DNA of 64,000 nucleotides from an uncultured Acidobacteriota bacterium (GTDB lineage Bacteria; Acidobacteriota; Blastocatellia; Pyrinomonadales; Pyrinomonadaceae): the NCBI GenBank assembly GCA_937859595.1, contig CALMAH010000011.1, positions 62,001 through 126,000 of the forward strand. Reading direction: 5' to 3'. Under the pieces are notes generated by a model. That model was not told where the DNA came from and did not search any database. It was given only the letters and a program-made list of their open reading frames with translations. Below, in pieces: positions 41,865 through 51,227 of the stretch. How positions within the stretch are numbered: position 1 is the first letter of the stretch; every line of letters begins with the position of its first letter. Position numbers and translations under genes: made by a program.

Positions 41865-44036
41865 ATGTCAACTTCTGCAAAAAAGACCAATTCAAAAGCT
41901 GATAAAAAGGAAGTAAAAGAGAATGGTGCGGGCTCCGAAAAGTATCACGGCCTGGACGAAAAGGCCCTGATCGGTATCTATCGGACGATGTATATGTCCC
42001 GCCGGATCGATGACAAGGAGATCCAGCTAAAGGGCCAGAACAAGATATTTTTCCAGATCTCCGGCGCGGGCCACGAAGCGCTTCTTGCCGGCGCCGCTCT
42101 CGCCATGAAGCCTGCGTACGACTGGTTCTTCCCCTATTATCGCGATCGTGCCCTGATGCTCGGGCTTGGTATGACCGCACAGGAGATGCTCTGGTCTGCT
42201 GTCGGTGCAGAAAAAGACCCAAATTCTCACGGACGGCAGATGCCTTCACACTGGGGCCACAAAGACCTGAATGTCCCTTCGCAATCTTCCTGTACCGGCA
42301 CACAGGCACTCCACGCGGTCGGTGCCGCCGAGGCCGGCTTTCGTGCCTCGATGGTCGAGGAGCTGCAGGACAAGATCACAGGCTTCAAGGGCGACGAGGT
42401 CGTTTATATGTCGGTCGGCGACGGCACCACCAGCGAGGGCGAATGGTGGGAAGCCCTGAACACCGCCTCAAACCTTAAACTCCCGGTCATTTTTGTGGTC
42501 GAGGACAATGGGTATGCCATCTCCGTCCCGGTCGAGGTCAACACGGCAGGCGGCGACATATCCAAGCTTGTCAGCGGTTTTCCCGATCTTTTCATGCAAA
42601 AGGTGGACGGCACCGACCCGCTAGCCAGCTATGCGGCATTCAAAAAGGCAGTAGAGTATTGCCGCGAACGAAAGGGGCCGGCTTTTGTCCATGGAAAGGT
42701 CATTCGGCCCTATTCCCACTCGCTTTCCGACGACGAAAAGCTTTACCGCCCGGAGGAAGAACGCCAGGCTGACGCGGAGATAGACCCGATCAGGACCTTT
42801 GCCGAATTTCTGATGACCGAGGGCATCATCACTTCAGAGAAATTGGAAGCCCTCAGAAAAGAAGTAGATGAAGAAATAAACAAGGCTGCCGATATCGCCA
42901 TCGAAACACCGCAGCCGGCGCCCGAATCTGCATTGAGGAACGTCTATTCGCCGGATGTCGATCCGACGGATCGTTCGTTATTCGACACTGAGGAAGGCGC
43001 GGAGCTTTCAGGAAATCCGGGCACGATGGTCGATCTTATAAATCGATGCTTGCATGAAGAGATGGAGCGCGACCCGCGGATCGTCATTTTCGGTGAGGAC
43101 GTGGCAGATTGTTCGCGCGAAGAATATCTCGACATCGTAAAGGGCAAAGGGGGCGTTTTTAAGGTAACTGCCAATCTCCAGCGTAAATTTGGCGGTGTAC
43201 GCGTTTTCAATTCACCGCTTGCCGAGGCAAATATTGTCGGGCGTGCGGTCGGCATGGCCATCCGCGGGCTGAAACCTGTGGTCGAGATACAGTTTTTCGA
43301 CTATATCTTCCCGGCGATGATGCAGATCCGCAATGAGGTTGCCGTTACCCGCTGGCGATCGGACGGCGACACCAAATGCCCGATGGTCATGCGTGTCCCG
43401 GTCGGGGGTTATCTCAAGGGTGGTGCCGTTTACCACTCGCAGTCAGGTACTACGATCTTTGCACACACGCCCGGATTGAGGATCGTTTATCCGGCAACGG
43501 CATTGGACGCGAACGGACTGCTGCGGACATCGATCCGCTGTGACGACCCCGTGCTGTTCCTCGAGCATAAGCACCTTTATCGCCAGATCTACAACAAATC
43601 AGAATATCCGTCGAAAGATTTCCTTATCCCCTTCGGCAAAGCGAAGACCGTCCGCGAAGGAAAGGACATTTCCATCATCACCTTCGGCGCCTTGGTTGAA
43701 AGATCGAACCAGGCCGCGAAACGGCTCGAACAGCAGGGCATCTCGGTCGAGATCATCGATCTCAGAACGCTGGTGCCATACGACTGGGAAGCCGTCGCCG
43801 AGTCGGTCAAGAAGACCTCGCGCGTCATCGTTGCTCACGAAGATCCCATTTCTTACGGCTACGGGGCAGAGATCGCCGCCCGCATCTCGAACGAACTCTT
43901 CGAATACCTTGACGCCCCTGTCCGCCGCGTCGGAGCCACCGACACCTTCGTCGCCTACGCCCCGCAGGTCGAAGACTTCATCCTGCCGCAGTCCGAAGAT
44001 GTCGAAAATGCCGTGCAGGAACTGATGAAATATTGA
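41865..44036 (+). CDS. Fused E1 alpha-beta subunit of a 2-oxoacid dehydrogenase
   Basis: A 723-residue fusion of both thiamine-diphosphate E1 subunits, resembling branched-chain 2-oxoacid or pyruvate dehydrogenase E1. The alpha half (about 25-350) has the ThDP/Mg motif [14 protein letters not shown] to [10 protein letters not shown] and the phosphorylation-loop-like [14 protein letters not shown]. The beta half (about 385-723) has [37 protein letters not shown] and [11 protein letters not shown]. It performs oxidative decarboxylation and acyl transfer to lipoyl-E2. No E2 or E3 gene is adjacent, so the complex is assembled from a dispersed gene set. ATG 41865 follows AGGA; an in-frame TTG precedes it. 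Confidence 0.92.
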   Translation: MSTSAKKTNSKADKKEVKENGAGSEKYHGLDEKALIGIYRTMYMSRRIDDKEIQLKGQNKIFFQISGAGHEALLAGAALAMKPAYDWFFPYYRDRALMLGLGMTAQEMLWSAVGAEKDPNSHGRQMPSHWGHKDLNVPSQSSCTGTQALHAVGAAEAGFRASMVEELQDKITGFKGDEVVYMSVGDGTTSEGEWWEALNTASNLKLPVIFVVEDNGYAISVPVEVNTAGGDISKLVSGFPDLFMQKVDGTDPLASYAAFKKAVEYCRERKGPAFVHGKVIRPYSHSLSDDEKLYRPEEERQADAEIDPIRTFAEFLMTEGIITSEKLEALRKEVDEEINKAADIAIETPQPAPESALRNVYSPDVDPTDRSLFDTEEGAELSGNPGTMVDLINRCLHEEMERDPRIVIFGEDVADCSREEYLDIVKGKGGVFKVTANLQRKFGGVRVFNSPLAEANIVGRAVGMAIRGLKPVVEIQFFDYIFPAMMQIRNEVAVTRWRSDGDTKCPMVMRVPVGGYLKGGAVYHSQSGTTIFAHTPGLRIVYPATALDANGLLRTSIRCDDPVLFLEHKHLYRQIYNKSEYPSKDFLIPFGKAKTVREGKDISIITFGALVERSNQAAKRLEQQGISVEIIDLRTLVPYDWEAVAESVKKTSRVIVAHEDPISYGYGAEIAARISNELFEYLDAPVRRVGATDTFVAYAPQVEDFILPQSEDVENAVQELMKY

Positions 44037-44037
44037 T

Positions 44038-44298
44038 ATGCCGTATGTGTCCTTTTTCTTTGGAATCATCATTCGAATGTTTCACAATGACCATAATCCG
44101 CCGCATTTTCACGCAGAGTATCAAGGTCAAAAGGCGAAATTTGACCTTGATGGTAATCTAGTAGAAGGGAGAATGAGATCGCGGACCGCGAAATCGCTTA
44201 TCAAGAAATGGGCCAGATTACACAAGGACGAGCTATAGGAAAATTGGGAGCGAGCGCAGAAGCTAGACGAGATTCGCAAGATCGACCCGCTCGATTAG
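44038..44298 (+). pseudogene. DUF4160 protein gene interrupted by an in-frame TAG
   Basis: The first 66 codons encode a DUF4160 domain (FFFGIIIRMFHNDHNPPHFHAEYQG, KSLIKKWARLHKDEL). The frame then meets TAG at 44236-44238 but continues as ENWERAQKLDEIRKIDPLD to a second TAG at 44296. That continuation is the expected family C-terminus, which usually reads DELLENW or similar, so a single TTG-to-TAG type change truncates the protein by about 19 residues. DUF4160/DUF2442 pairs are common small modules, possibly toxin-antitoxin-like. Confidence 0.75.
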
Positions 44299-44555
44299 TT
44301 GCGCGCAACAAGAACTACCTGCCTGTCGTCATCGACGCGGAATATCTTTCCGATTACAAGATACACGTCGTATTCGACAACGGGGAGGAGCGCGTTGCCG
44401 ATTTTTCTAAGTGGGGCGTGGGTCGCGGCGTCTATAAGCCACTCAAAGACAAGAGTTATTTCAAGAAGTTCTTCGTCGATGGTTGGACGATCTCTTGGCC
44501 CAACGGCGCCGACATCGCGCCTGAAACACTTTACGAAGAAGGCGAGCCTTGCTGA
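44208..44555 (+). CDS. DUF2442 protein (start uncertain)
   Basis: The conserved part begins around 44313 (NYLPVVIDAEYLSDYKIHVVFDNGEERVADFSKW) and ends with SWPNGADIAPETLYEE, a clear DUF2442 domain. Proteins of this family normally begin a few residues before the VxxAEYL strand, but no good start codon exists there. The only in-frame starts are ATG 44208, inside the DUF4160 gene, and a TTG near 44241. The start may have been lost, consistent with decay of the pair. Confidence 0.65.
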   Translation: MGQITQGRAIGKLGASAEARRDSQDRPARLVARNKNYLPVVIDAEYLSDYKIHVVFDNGEERVADFSKWGVGRGVYKPLKDKSYFKKFFVDGWTISWPNGADIAPETLYEEGEPC

Positions 44556-44639
44556 TAATGCTCGAATAGGGCGATATTATCAATTGCGTTGGTGTCAATC
44601 ATTAGTTCTGCGGCTAGATTCTCGGCGCGTGGCGGTTCG

Positions 44640-45158
44640 ATGAAAACGATTGCCGGTCTGATCGACAATGACTTCGATTTCCCGCTGGTCGGATCGCGCG
44701 ACCCGGAGGTGCAACTTCTCTTAGAGGCCGTGCATTCGAATTCTGCGGAAAGACCCACGACCTACGAGGACGAAGTATTCAACTACTTGGTGGAAAACAG
44801 AAGTTCCCTGGGCATTGAGAGCGTATCCAGATTCAAGAATCTCTTGCTTGATGGGGAGATTGTTTTGGCCGACCACCGTCGAATGGTCGTTGAGGTCAAG
44901 CTTAGAATGAACTGGCTGAAAGCCTGCCAAGCCGAGTGGCAATTTCGGCAGTTTATTAAGCGTCGCAGGTATGAAGGTCCTTCCCAGTTGAGCGGCGGAG
45001 TCGTCTTCTTCGAATCATTCACTTCCGATTGGGCACGCCCAGTCGGCGGCAAAGTCCGCGGATGGAAACACTGGTACTTGTACCACTCCGAGGTCGAGGG
45101 ATTGCGAGTGCATCTGCTCCAGTACAAAGATTCTGGGGTCCAAGGTGTTCCAAAATAG
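44640..45158 (+). CDS. Hypothetical protein
   Basis: A 172-residue soluble protein, not recognised. Features are an acidic N-terminus (LIDNDFDFPLVGSRDPEVQLLLEAV), a helical middle (SVSRFKNLLLDGEIVLADHRRMVVEVKL) and an aromatic C-terminal region (FFESFTSDWARPVGGKVRGWKHWYLYHSEVEGLRVHLLQYKD). It follows the DUF4160/DUF2442 pair, so it may belong to the same accessory patch. ATG 44640 is favoured because the upstream extension to GTG 44589 is Ser/Arg-rich and poorly structured. Confidence 0.6.
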   Translation: MKTIAGLIDNDFDFPLVGSRDPEVQLLLEAVHSNSAERPTTYEDEVFNYLVENRSSLGIESVSRFKNLLLDGEIVLADHRRMVVEVKLRMNWLKACQAEWQFRQFIKRRRYEGPSQLSGGVVFFESFTSDWARPVGGKVRGWKHWYLYHSEVEGLRVHLLQYKDSGVQGVPK

Positions 45159-45264
45159 CGACCGCTACAGAACCAACGGATGAAGCTGACAGGGGCCGCG
45201 ATCCCGGTTTTGCGCGGCATGAAGCTATTACAGGCGGCCCCGGCAGCTTATCCATCTCGTTAGT

Positions 45265-46806
45265 ATGATAAAATGCATATTCTTTATCTTTGCAATTCAG
45301 TTGGCATGTGTCGGCCCCGCGACATTCGCACAAGGACTTGTAATCGAGCCCATTCGCGATTACCGTCGGGCAAACGAACATCGCCTCCTCACGGAATACT
45401 TCCAATTACTCTCAATTCCAAACGTCGCGTCCGACACGCCGAATATTCGCAAGAACGCCGACTATCTTGTCGCCGAGATGCAGAAGCGCGGGTTGAAGCC
45501 GCGGCTGCTTGAGGCTGCTGATAAAAAAGTGCCGCCTGTGGTTTACGGCGAATGGATGACGCCGGGTGCGACGAAGACCGTCATCTTTTACGCGCATTAC
45601 GACGGGCAGCCGACCGATCCGGCGGACTGGACCGGCAGCAAGCCTTGGGAACCGGTGCTGAGAACCGATGCTCTCGAAAAAGGCGGCATAATAATTCCGT
45701 TTCCGAAGGCTGGCGAGAAGATCGATCCGGAGTGGCGCATTTACGCTCGCTCGGCCGCGGACGACAAGGCCGGTGTTTTCGCGATCTTGACGGCGTTTGA
45801 TGCTCTTATCGCAAAGGGCATCAAACCAACGGTCAACATTAAATTCTTTTTCGAAGGCGAGGAAGAGGCCGGCTCGCCAAACCTGAAAGAGATCCTCGAA
45901 AAGCACAAAGGACTTCTGAAAGCAGACGCGTTTATCGTCTGCGACGGGCCGGTGCATCAATCCGGTCGCAAGCAGGTCGTCTTCGGAGTTCGCGGCGACG
46001 TTAATGTCGATCTCACCGTCTTTGGCGCCAAACGGCCGCTGCACAGCGGGCATTACGGCAACTGGTCGCCGAATCCGGCAATGACGCTTGCACGGCTTCT
46101 GGCATCGATGAAAGATGCCGAAGGGAACATTACGATAAGAGGCTGGGCAGACGACGTAGATCCGCTCGGCGAGGCCGAGCTTAAGGCGATAGCCGACGCA
46201 CCGCAATACGACGAGCAGCTAAAGCGCGAGCTCGGCATCGCCTTTACCGAAGGCGGCGGCAAGAGCCTTCTGGAACGCATCAATCAGCCTTCGCTGAATA
46301 TCAATGGCTTCAGGAGCGGCGATGTCGGCGAGCAGGCACGCAATGTAATTCCAGCCACCGCAACTACCGTCCTCGATCTCCGCCTAGTTAAGGGCAACGA
46401 CCATGTCCGCCAGGTCGCCAAGCTTCGAAGGCACATCGAATCGCAGGGCTTTTACGTGATCGACCGCGACCCGACCGATGAAGAGAGGCAAAAACATCCG
46501 CTTATCGCCAAGTTCATCCATGTCCCCGGCAGCTACAATGCCCAGCGGACGCCTATGGATCTTCCGGTCTCGATCGCGGTGGTCAATGCTGTGCAGGCGA
46601 CGATCTCCGATCCGGTCATCCGAATGCCAAGCCTCGGCGGCAGCCTCCCGCTCTCGATAATCAGCGAAACGCTCGGCGTTCCGACCATCACCGTGCCGAT
46701 CGCCAATCACGACAATAACCAGCACGGCGAAAATGAGAATATCCGTATTCAAAATTTGTGGGATGGCATCGAGACCTTCGCATCGTTGATGACGATGAAA
46801 TTTTGA
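45265..46806 (+). CDS. Secreted M20-family dipeptidase
   Basis: A 513-residue M20 metallopeptidase with a signal peptide (CIFFIFAIQLACVGPATFAQG). Zinc ligands are in FYAHYDGQPTDPADW and YARSAADDKAGVFAIL, the catalytic Glu pair in FFEGEEEAGSPNL, and the insert domain has KRPLHSGHYGNWSPNPAM. Most like carnosinase/CNDP-type dipeptidases, it would trim peptides in the periplasm. A second, unrelated M20 gene is at 33608. Confidence 0.9.
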   Translation: MIKCIFFIFAIQLACVGPATFAQGLVIEPIRDYRRANEHRLLTEYFQLLSIPNVASDTPNIRKNADYLVAEMQKRGLKPRLLEAADKKVPPVVYGEWMTPGATKTVIFYAHYDGQPTDPADWTGSKPWEPVLRTDALEKGGIIIPFPKAGEKIDPEWRIYARSAADDKAGVFAILTAFDALIAKGIKPTVNIKFFFEGEEEAGSPNLKEILEKHKGLLKADAFIVCDGPVHQSGRKQVVFGVRGDVNVDLTVFGAKRPLHSGHYGNWSPNPAMTLARLLASMKDAEGNITIRGWADDVDPLGEAELKAIADAPQYDEQLKRELGIAFTEGGGKSLLERINQPSLNINGFRSGDVGEQARNVIPATATTVLDLRLVKGNDHVRQVAKLRRHIESQGFYVIDRDPTDEERQKHPLIAKFIHVPGSYNAQRTPMDLPVSIAVVNAVQATISDPVIRMPSLGGSLPLSIISETLGVPTITVPIANHDNNQHGENENIRIQNLWDGIETFASLMTMKF

Positions 46807-47098
46807 TCCGGCACAATGCCTGAGTAAGAAATTTCAACCACAAATGGACACAAATAAGCAAAGGTCAAATTCTGATCTTTATATCTTGTGCATCCGATGT
46901 TATTGGTTTTTGTTCGCTGTGGCCGTGGGCTGGCCTGTCTTGCCTGATATTCACCCGGCCCGAACAGAAGCTGATAAAGTATTGATGTTTTTCGCGAATG
47001 TATGTATCATTACGGATGCGACTTGGTGTTGCCGCCGAATAGGTGCCGACGGCGCTGAGTTCCATTATCCAGCACCTAAACTGTTAGGAGGAAATTAG
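46807..47098. other. Intergenic region without a convincing gene
   Basis: Contains the phrase ACCACAAATGGACACAAATA, a low-complexity motif, and an 84-codon open frame that lacks any recognisable pattern. The right end carries the AGGAGG of the small secreted peptide gene. I see nothing else here. Confidence 0.5.
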
Positions 47099-47308
47099 AT
47101 GAAGAAAAGAATTGCATCTTGGATGCTTCTCGCTGTAATGACCGCAACCACTGTTGGAGTTGCTATGGCAGCAGTTCATAACCCGAAAAATGAAGCCAGG
47201 TGCCTCGATAGAAACGGCAAGTTCATCGAATCGAAAGATTGTGACCCGAACAGCTGCGGTTGTTTCTTTCATGAGATCGAAGAGTACATTAGAGGATTCT
47301 TCAAATGA
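47099..47308 (+). CDS. Small secreted cysteine-containing peptide
   Basis: A 69-residue precursor preceded by AGGAGG seven bases upstream. A Sec signal peptide (KRIASWMLLAVMTATTVGVAMA) should release a mature peptide of about 45 residues with four cysteines (ARCLDRNG, KDCDPNSCGCFF) and an aromatic amphipathic tail (HEIEEYIRGFF). It stands alone with its own terminator, so it is expressed as a unit. A disulfide-stabilised secreted peptide is plausible; no modification or export enzymes are adjacent. Confidence 0.7.
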   Translation: MKKRIASWMLLAVMTATTVGVAMAAVHNPKNEARCLDRNGKFIESKDCDPNSCGCFFHEIEEYIRGFFK

Positions 47309-47355
47309 TCCATTTGGTCCCAAACTAGTTTACATCAGAGGGACTTCTCAATAAG

Positions 47356-47391
47356 ATCTCCGGAGCGAAACCTCGCCTGGAGATTTTTTTG
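47356..47391 (+). terminator. Rho-independent terminator of the small peptide gene
   Basis: ATCTCC (47356-47361) pairs with GGAGAT (47379-47384), with additional pairing in the loop, followed by seven T. Confidence 0.8.
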
Positions 47392-47608
47392 TTTAAAAGG
47401 GGGACCACGTTTCGGCGATCCCCCTCCCTTTGTAGCTCAAAGGAATGGACGGGGCTTTTGGCCCCACCCGCTAGATTATGCTCCAAGGATCTTAGTACAC
47501 TCCTGATTTTCAATAAACAGGTGAATTAAGCCGATGAACGGCCGCTGAACCTTCCTATACAACCTCCAATAAAATTTCCCGACTGTATCTCGGATAAAAC
47601 GGCTTGCG

Positions 47609-48445
47609 TTACACACGCTCCAACCCTTTTGTTTGCGCTCCGTGCAGATCGCCCGCCAGCCGATATATGCCCGTGTCTATCCTTTCCGCCACCCCCTCAT
47701 CAACCAGCCGATGATTCGCCTTTCCCGCTTCGGCGCGGGTCAGACCAAATTTGCCGGCCAGTTCGGCCCGCAGGGTCATTCCGAACGCCTCGAGATAAGT
47801 TCGGGCGAGCAGATAAACGGCCTCGTCCCGGGGGATCCTAGTTGATAACTCGTTGGGAAATCTGGCTTCTGCGACGGTCCATATATATGTGAATTTCGGG
47901 ACATAGACGACCTCCTGCGGTATGACCTTCATTCTTCTTTGGAGTTCGTCTATGGCCTTGGTCAGTTGGCCTTTATCGCTGAAACCGCAGGCATCGCGAA
48001 GGTCAGCGGTCGCCATTTCCCATTCGTTTCTCAGAACTTTCAGGACCACAAGGGCATTTTTTGAAAGAATGCCGCTTTCGCCGGTCTTTGAACATCCCCA
48101 GATGGAGTTAAATACGGGGATCATGCGAGGCGCGAGGAACATCGCATGGCCCTTTACAAGTTTTGCATAATAGACCTTTCCCCGGGCGATAACTTCGTCC
48201 TTGAGCACCCAGGCCGCGCTTGCCTCAGGGTCTTTTTGAACGTTTCGGGGCATATGAGCATCGCGGCGGCCGCAGACGGCTATATATACCGAGGGCATTC
48301 GTTTTCGCTCGTCCGTCAAGGCGAGACAAAAGCCGAGCTCCTCGACCATTGCCTCAACCTGCTCGACGGTCTCGACCCTCAGTGACTCTTCCCGTCGCCA
48401 TTTATGGTCGCGATATTGTTCGATCTCTTCGGGAATGTGCTTCAT
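47609..48445 (-). CDS. AlkZ-related winged-helix protein
   Basis: A 278-residue protein resembling AlkZ/YcaQ-type proteins: the N-terminal domain has ELGFCLALTDERKRMPSVYIAVCGRRD. Winged-helix modules follow (LSKNALVVLKVLRNEWEMATADLRDACGF, and ELAGKFGLTRAEAGKANHRLVDEGVAERI), and KVIPQEVVYVPKFTYIW lies between them. AlkZ relatives excise interstrand crosslinks or bulky alkylated bases, but the catalytic QxQ motif is not seen, so the role may be regulatory or structural. Monocistronic on the minus strand. Confidence 0.72.
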   Translation of the reverse strand: MKHIPEEIEQYRDHKWRREESLRVETVEQVEAMVEELGFCLALTDERKRMPSVYIAVCGRRDAHMPRNVQKDPEASAAWVLKDEVIARGKVYYAKLVKGHAMFLAPRMIPVFNSIWGCSKTGESGILSKNALVVLKVLRNEWEMATADLRDACGFSDKGQLTKAIDELQRRMKVIPQEVVYVPKFTYIWTVAEARFPNELSTRIPRDEAVYLLARTYLEAFGMTLRAELAGKFGLTRAEAGKANHRLVDEGVAERIDTGIYRLAGDLHGAQTKGLERV

Positions 48446-48504
48446 GCATTAAAGCCGCAGATTAACTCAGATCTGAGCATATTTGAAATGGCGGCCATTT
48501 AAAA

Positions 48505-48535
48505 TAAAAACGGCCGGGAAATTTTTCACCCGGCC
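48505..48535 (-). terminator. Terminator of the glycine-zipper protein gene
   Basis: GGCCGGG (48512-48518) pairs with CCCGGCC (48529-48535) around a 10-nt loop. On the minus strand it is followed by GTTTTTATTTT. Confidence 0.85.
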
Positions 48536-48586
48536 TGGTTTATTCGCATTATATTGTGCGACTGCGTTTACCGCGTCAGTTTGGGA

Positions 48587-50203
48587 CTAATAGTCGTCTC
48601 TCTGGTTTCGGATGGGCGAAGAAGATTCGACCGTTACGGTTGAACCCGGCAGCAGTCTGACGTCGTCGCGGCCGCCGACGATGACGGAACCTACGCCCGC
48701 GCCGCCGCCGATCACAGCCCCGATGGCGGCGCCTTTAGCTCCGCCCGCGATCGCACCGATCACGGCCCCGAGCCCGGCACCTATGCCTCCGCGTTTTGCG
48801 GTCTCGGTCGTTTGGCTATCTCCCGTTGCGGTTCCTTCGGTATCGACGCGGACCTCTTTCCCGGTGTGGTCGCGTACAGTGGTGACGGAGCCGGCGAAAT
48901 CGTATTCCCTGCCGTCTCGGAGCGTGATCCGCTCGAAATTAAAGGTCACGTTCGAGCGGCCCGAGACCTGTCCGGAGCGGCCGACGCCCGAGATATAGCC
49001 TTCGATCACGGCCCCGCGATATTCGAACGGACTCTGTACAGTCATCCGGAATCGGTCATAGTTTTGCGACGCCCGGGTGTTTATCTCATTTTCGAGCAGC
49101 CCGGTGACCAATGTGCCATTCGGAACGATAAATTCTCCGATGCGGGGTTTGCTTAGAGTCGGATTCGGGCTTCTCCCGCCGACGCGGTCGTCCGGGTCGC
49201 TGCTCGAATAGCCACCATCGTCGTCAAACACCGGCCCGATATCGGTGTCGCCGATGCCAAGCCGGGCGACGGCATCGGTCTTGTTGTAAAAACTGTCGGC
49301 AAACACGGTTTCGGGCAGATATTCGGTGGTAACGCGCCGGGTCACTTTCATTGTCCTGCCGCCGTCAACCAGCTCGAAAGTGATGGTGTAATCTGATTCA
49401 CCGCCAAGGCTGGAGACCGTCAGAGTATCACCGCGGAGCGTTGCACGCATACGAACGCTGCGGCCATTTGCGGATTCAGAGATCTCGCGGCCGTCAGCAA
49501 CGAACGTGACCGGGTCCGCAATAGACGAGGCAAGCGTTACGCGGTTGCCGCTGATATCGAGAGCGATCTGCTCCGGGGCATCGAGTTTTGATTCGAGGTC
49601 TTGCCGCTGCGAGGCCGTGATCCTCGTGCCGGCAACGATATCAGATACGCTTTCGCTGCGGTTCAGGTCGAGGCGGTAGGTGCCCGTCAGGCCTCCACGG
49701 CCCGTTGTGACACGGCCGGTGTAAGTATCATCATTGTCAACGACGGCGGCGTTCGAAATACGACCGCTCCAATCGGGGGTGACCCCGTAATTAGCCGCCA
49801 GCCTATCTATCAGCGCTAGCACGTCAGACCATGTGGACTCGATCCGACGGTTTTGCGGGTTGGCACGCATAAAACCGTTTATGTCCTGAGCCGCAGCGAC
49901 CATTGCGTCGATGTCAGTGCGGTTCTCGCGACGAAGGTCGAGGTTCTCCGAATAGACCGAGACGGCGGCCTTAAGTTCCCTTATGCCCGCCGCGGCCTCA
50001 TTGCGGATCTGCGGCCGTGCCGAAGCGCTTCCAAGCTGGAAGCGGAGCGTTGTTTCGAAATCGTCGATCTTAGAATTAAGACTGCGCAGATGGTCGCGGA
50101 TCTCGCGTTCGTTTCGCCGCTGTGCATCGACGGAAGAGGCCAGCCCGGCCACGACCGCGATCGCAAGTGCAAAGGTAAAAATGCGTTGATAAAAATGTCT
50201 CAT
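48587..50203 (-). CDS. Large secreted protein with C-terminal glycine zipper
   Basis: A 538-residue exported protein (signal peptide ending near SSVDAQ). An N-terminal helical region (RNEREIRDHLRSLNSKIDDFETTLRF) is followed by beta-rich sequence with GTYRLDLNRSESVSD. A central segment resembles surface-assembly domains (PNPTLSKPRIGEFIVPNGTLVTGLLENEINTRAS), and a glycine-zipper stretch lies near 470-510 (GLGAVIGAIAGGAKGAAIGAVIGGGAG) before LLPGSTVTVESSSPI. Gly zippers insert into or associate with membranes. Similar proteins recur in Acidobacteriota without assigned function. ATG 50203 has AGAGG upstream. Confidence 0.78.
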   Translation of the reverse strand: MRHFYQRIFTFALAIAVVAGLASSVDAQRRNEREIRDHLRSLNSKIDDFETTLRFQLGSASARPQIRNEAAAGIRELKAAVSVYSENLDLRRENRTDIDAMVAAAQDINGFMRANPQNRRIESTWSDVLALIDRLAANYGVTPDWSGRISNAAVVDNDDTYTGRVTTGRGGLTGTYRLDLNRSESVSDIVAGTRITASQRQDLESKLDAPEQIALDISGNRVTLASSIADPVTFVADGREISESANGRSVRMRATLRGDTLTVSSLGGESDYTITFELVDGGRTMKVTRRVTTEYLPETVFADSFYNKTDAVARLGIGDTDIGPVFDDDGGYSSSDPDDRVGGRSPNPTLSKPRIGEFIVPNGTLVTGLLENEINTRASQNYDRFRMTVQSPFEYRGAVIEGYISGVGRSGQVSGRSNVTFNFERITLRDGREYDFAGSVTTVRDHTGKEVRVDTEGTATGDSQTTETAKRGGIGAGLGAVIGAIAGGAKGAAIGAVIGGGAGVGSVIVGGRDDVRLLPGSTVTVESSSPIRNQRDDY

Positions 50204-50364
50204 AGGGACCTCTTTCAATGATAATAATGCGTGGGCAGGTTATGCCATAGCTTAAGAAGCATATTTCATACCAAACGTTGTTCACCTAGTTCGAAGGGCG
50301 AAATGTGTATGCCGCTGTGTTAGAATCTCGCTAAAAGTTCGGGAGCAGATAAGGGTAGTTAATT

Positions 50365-50790
50365 ATGCCGGGAGCCGTATACAAAGCGACGATAAAACAC
50401 GCAGGCGACGAATTCTTTATCGGCACCAGCCCCAGCGGGCATGCCGTAGCTATTGACACAAAAGGAGATAGGCGGGCCGCACCGACGCCGGTAGAGATGC
50501 TGCTGATGTCCGTGGCCGCGTGTACGGCTGCGGACGTGATCTCTATCCTGCAAAAGAAGCGGCAGGACGTCGAAGAATACTCGGTTGAGGTGACCGGTGA
50601 ACGTGCCGAGAACCATCCGAGAAAGTTCCTCAGCTTCCACGTCCACCATATCGTGCGCGGACGCGGCGTTTCGGAAAAAGCCCTCGCAGACGCCTTAAAG
50701 CTCTCAGACGAAAAATACTGCTCGGTCGCCGCCACCGTCCGCCCGACGGCGACGATCACGACAAGCTACGAGATCGTTGAGACGGAGTGA
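50365..50790 (+). CDS. OsmC-family peroxiredoxin-like protein
   Basis: A 141-residue OsmC/YhfA-type protein. The two redox cysteines are in VAACTAADVISIL and DEKYCSVAATVR; the catalytic Glu region is VEEYSVEVTGE. It reduces organic hydroperoxides with thiols or lipoyl protein. Both redox residues are encoded by Cys codons here, although selenocysteine forms of OsmC are known elsewhere. Monocistronic. Confidence 0.9.
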   Translation: MPGAVYKATIKHAGDEFFIGTSPSGHAVAIDTKGDRRAAPTPVEMLLMSVAACTAADVISILQKKRQDVEEYSVEVTGERAENHPRKFLSFHVHHIVRGRGVSEKALADALKLSDEKYCSVAATVRPTATITTSYEIVETE

Positions 50791-51059
50791 ATCCATTTGT
50801 TCTCCCAACCCGAAACGACAGGGTTCCCCTGGGGATCATCTTTAATGCAAAATCGTTCCCCCGGTATGACCAAAGCGCCTTTTGTATGACCGGGAGAGCG
50901 CTGTTTATGACCGTTTTTCCCATATCGCGACAGTGCCTATCAAATAATTCAAAAGCCCCCATCAAGCCCCCCATTCGGATGCCGATAAGCGTACAGGTAA
51001 TTTGTGCGATAAAGGCCGGCGGTTTGGTAGTTTCACGATCTTATGATGCCAGGTAAACT

Positions 51060-51130
51060 CCTTTGCGTTCTTTGCGGCCCTGCGTGATAAGCACCCATTT
51101 CAACGCAAAGTCGCAAAGCCCGCAAAGATC
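51060..51130. repeat. Imperfect inverted repeat of TTTGCG/CGCAAA units
   Basis: TTTGCGTTCTTTGCGG near 51062-51077 is mirrored by CGCAAAGTCGCAAAG near 51106-51120 and CCGCAAAG. It lies in the 437-bp gap between the OsmC gene and the next gene, which otherwise shows no convincing gene. It may fold into a hairpin. Confidence 0.55.
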
Positions 51131-51227
51131 GTTGGAAAAGGGCCAGAATATCTCCAGAACATTGTTAGCGGCTCCATTGTATTTCACCCTTGCAACACCG
51201 ATTCAAACATGCTACGTTTGTATCCCG

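Noticed and set aside
44236-44238. Recoding of the in-frame stop in the DUF4160 gene as selenocysteine
   Set aside because: The codon is TAG, not TGA, and no hairpin of SECIS type follows; a nonsense mutation is simpler.
46844-47098. 84-codon plus-strand frame before the small secreted peptide gene
   Set aside because: No ribosome-binding site, no family pattern, and overlaps the Shine-Dalgarno sequence of the next gene.
50365-50790. OsmC protein as a selenoprotein
   Set aside because: Both redox positions are ordinary cysteine codons and the frame is complete.
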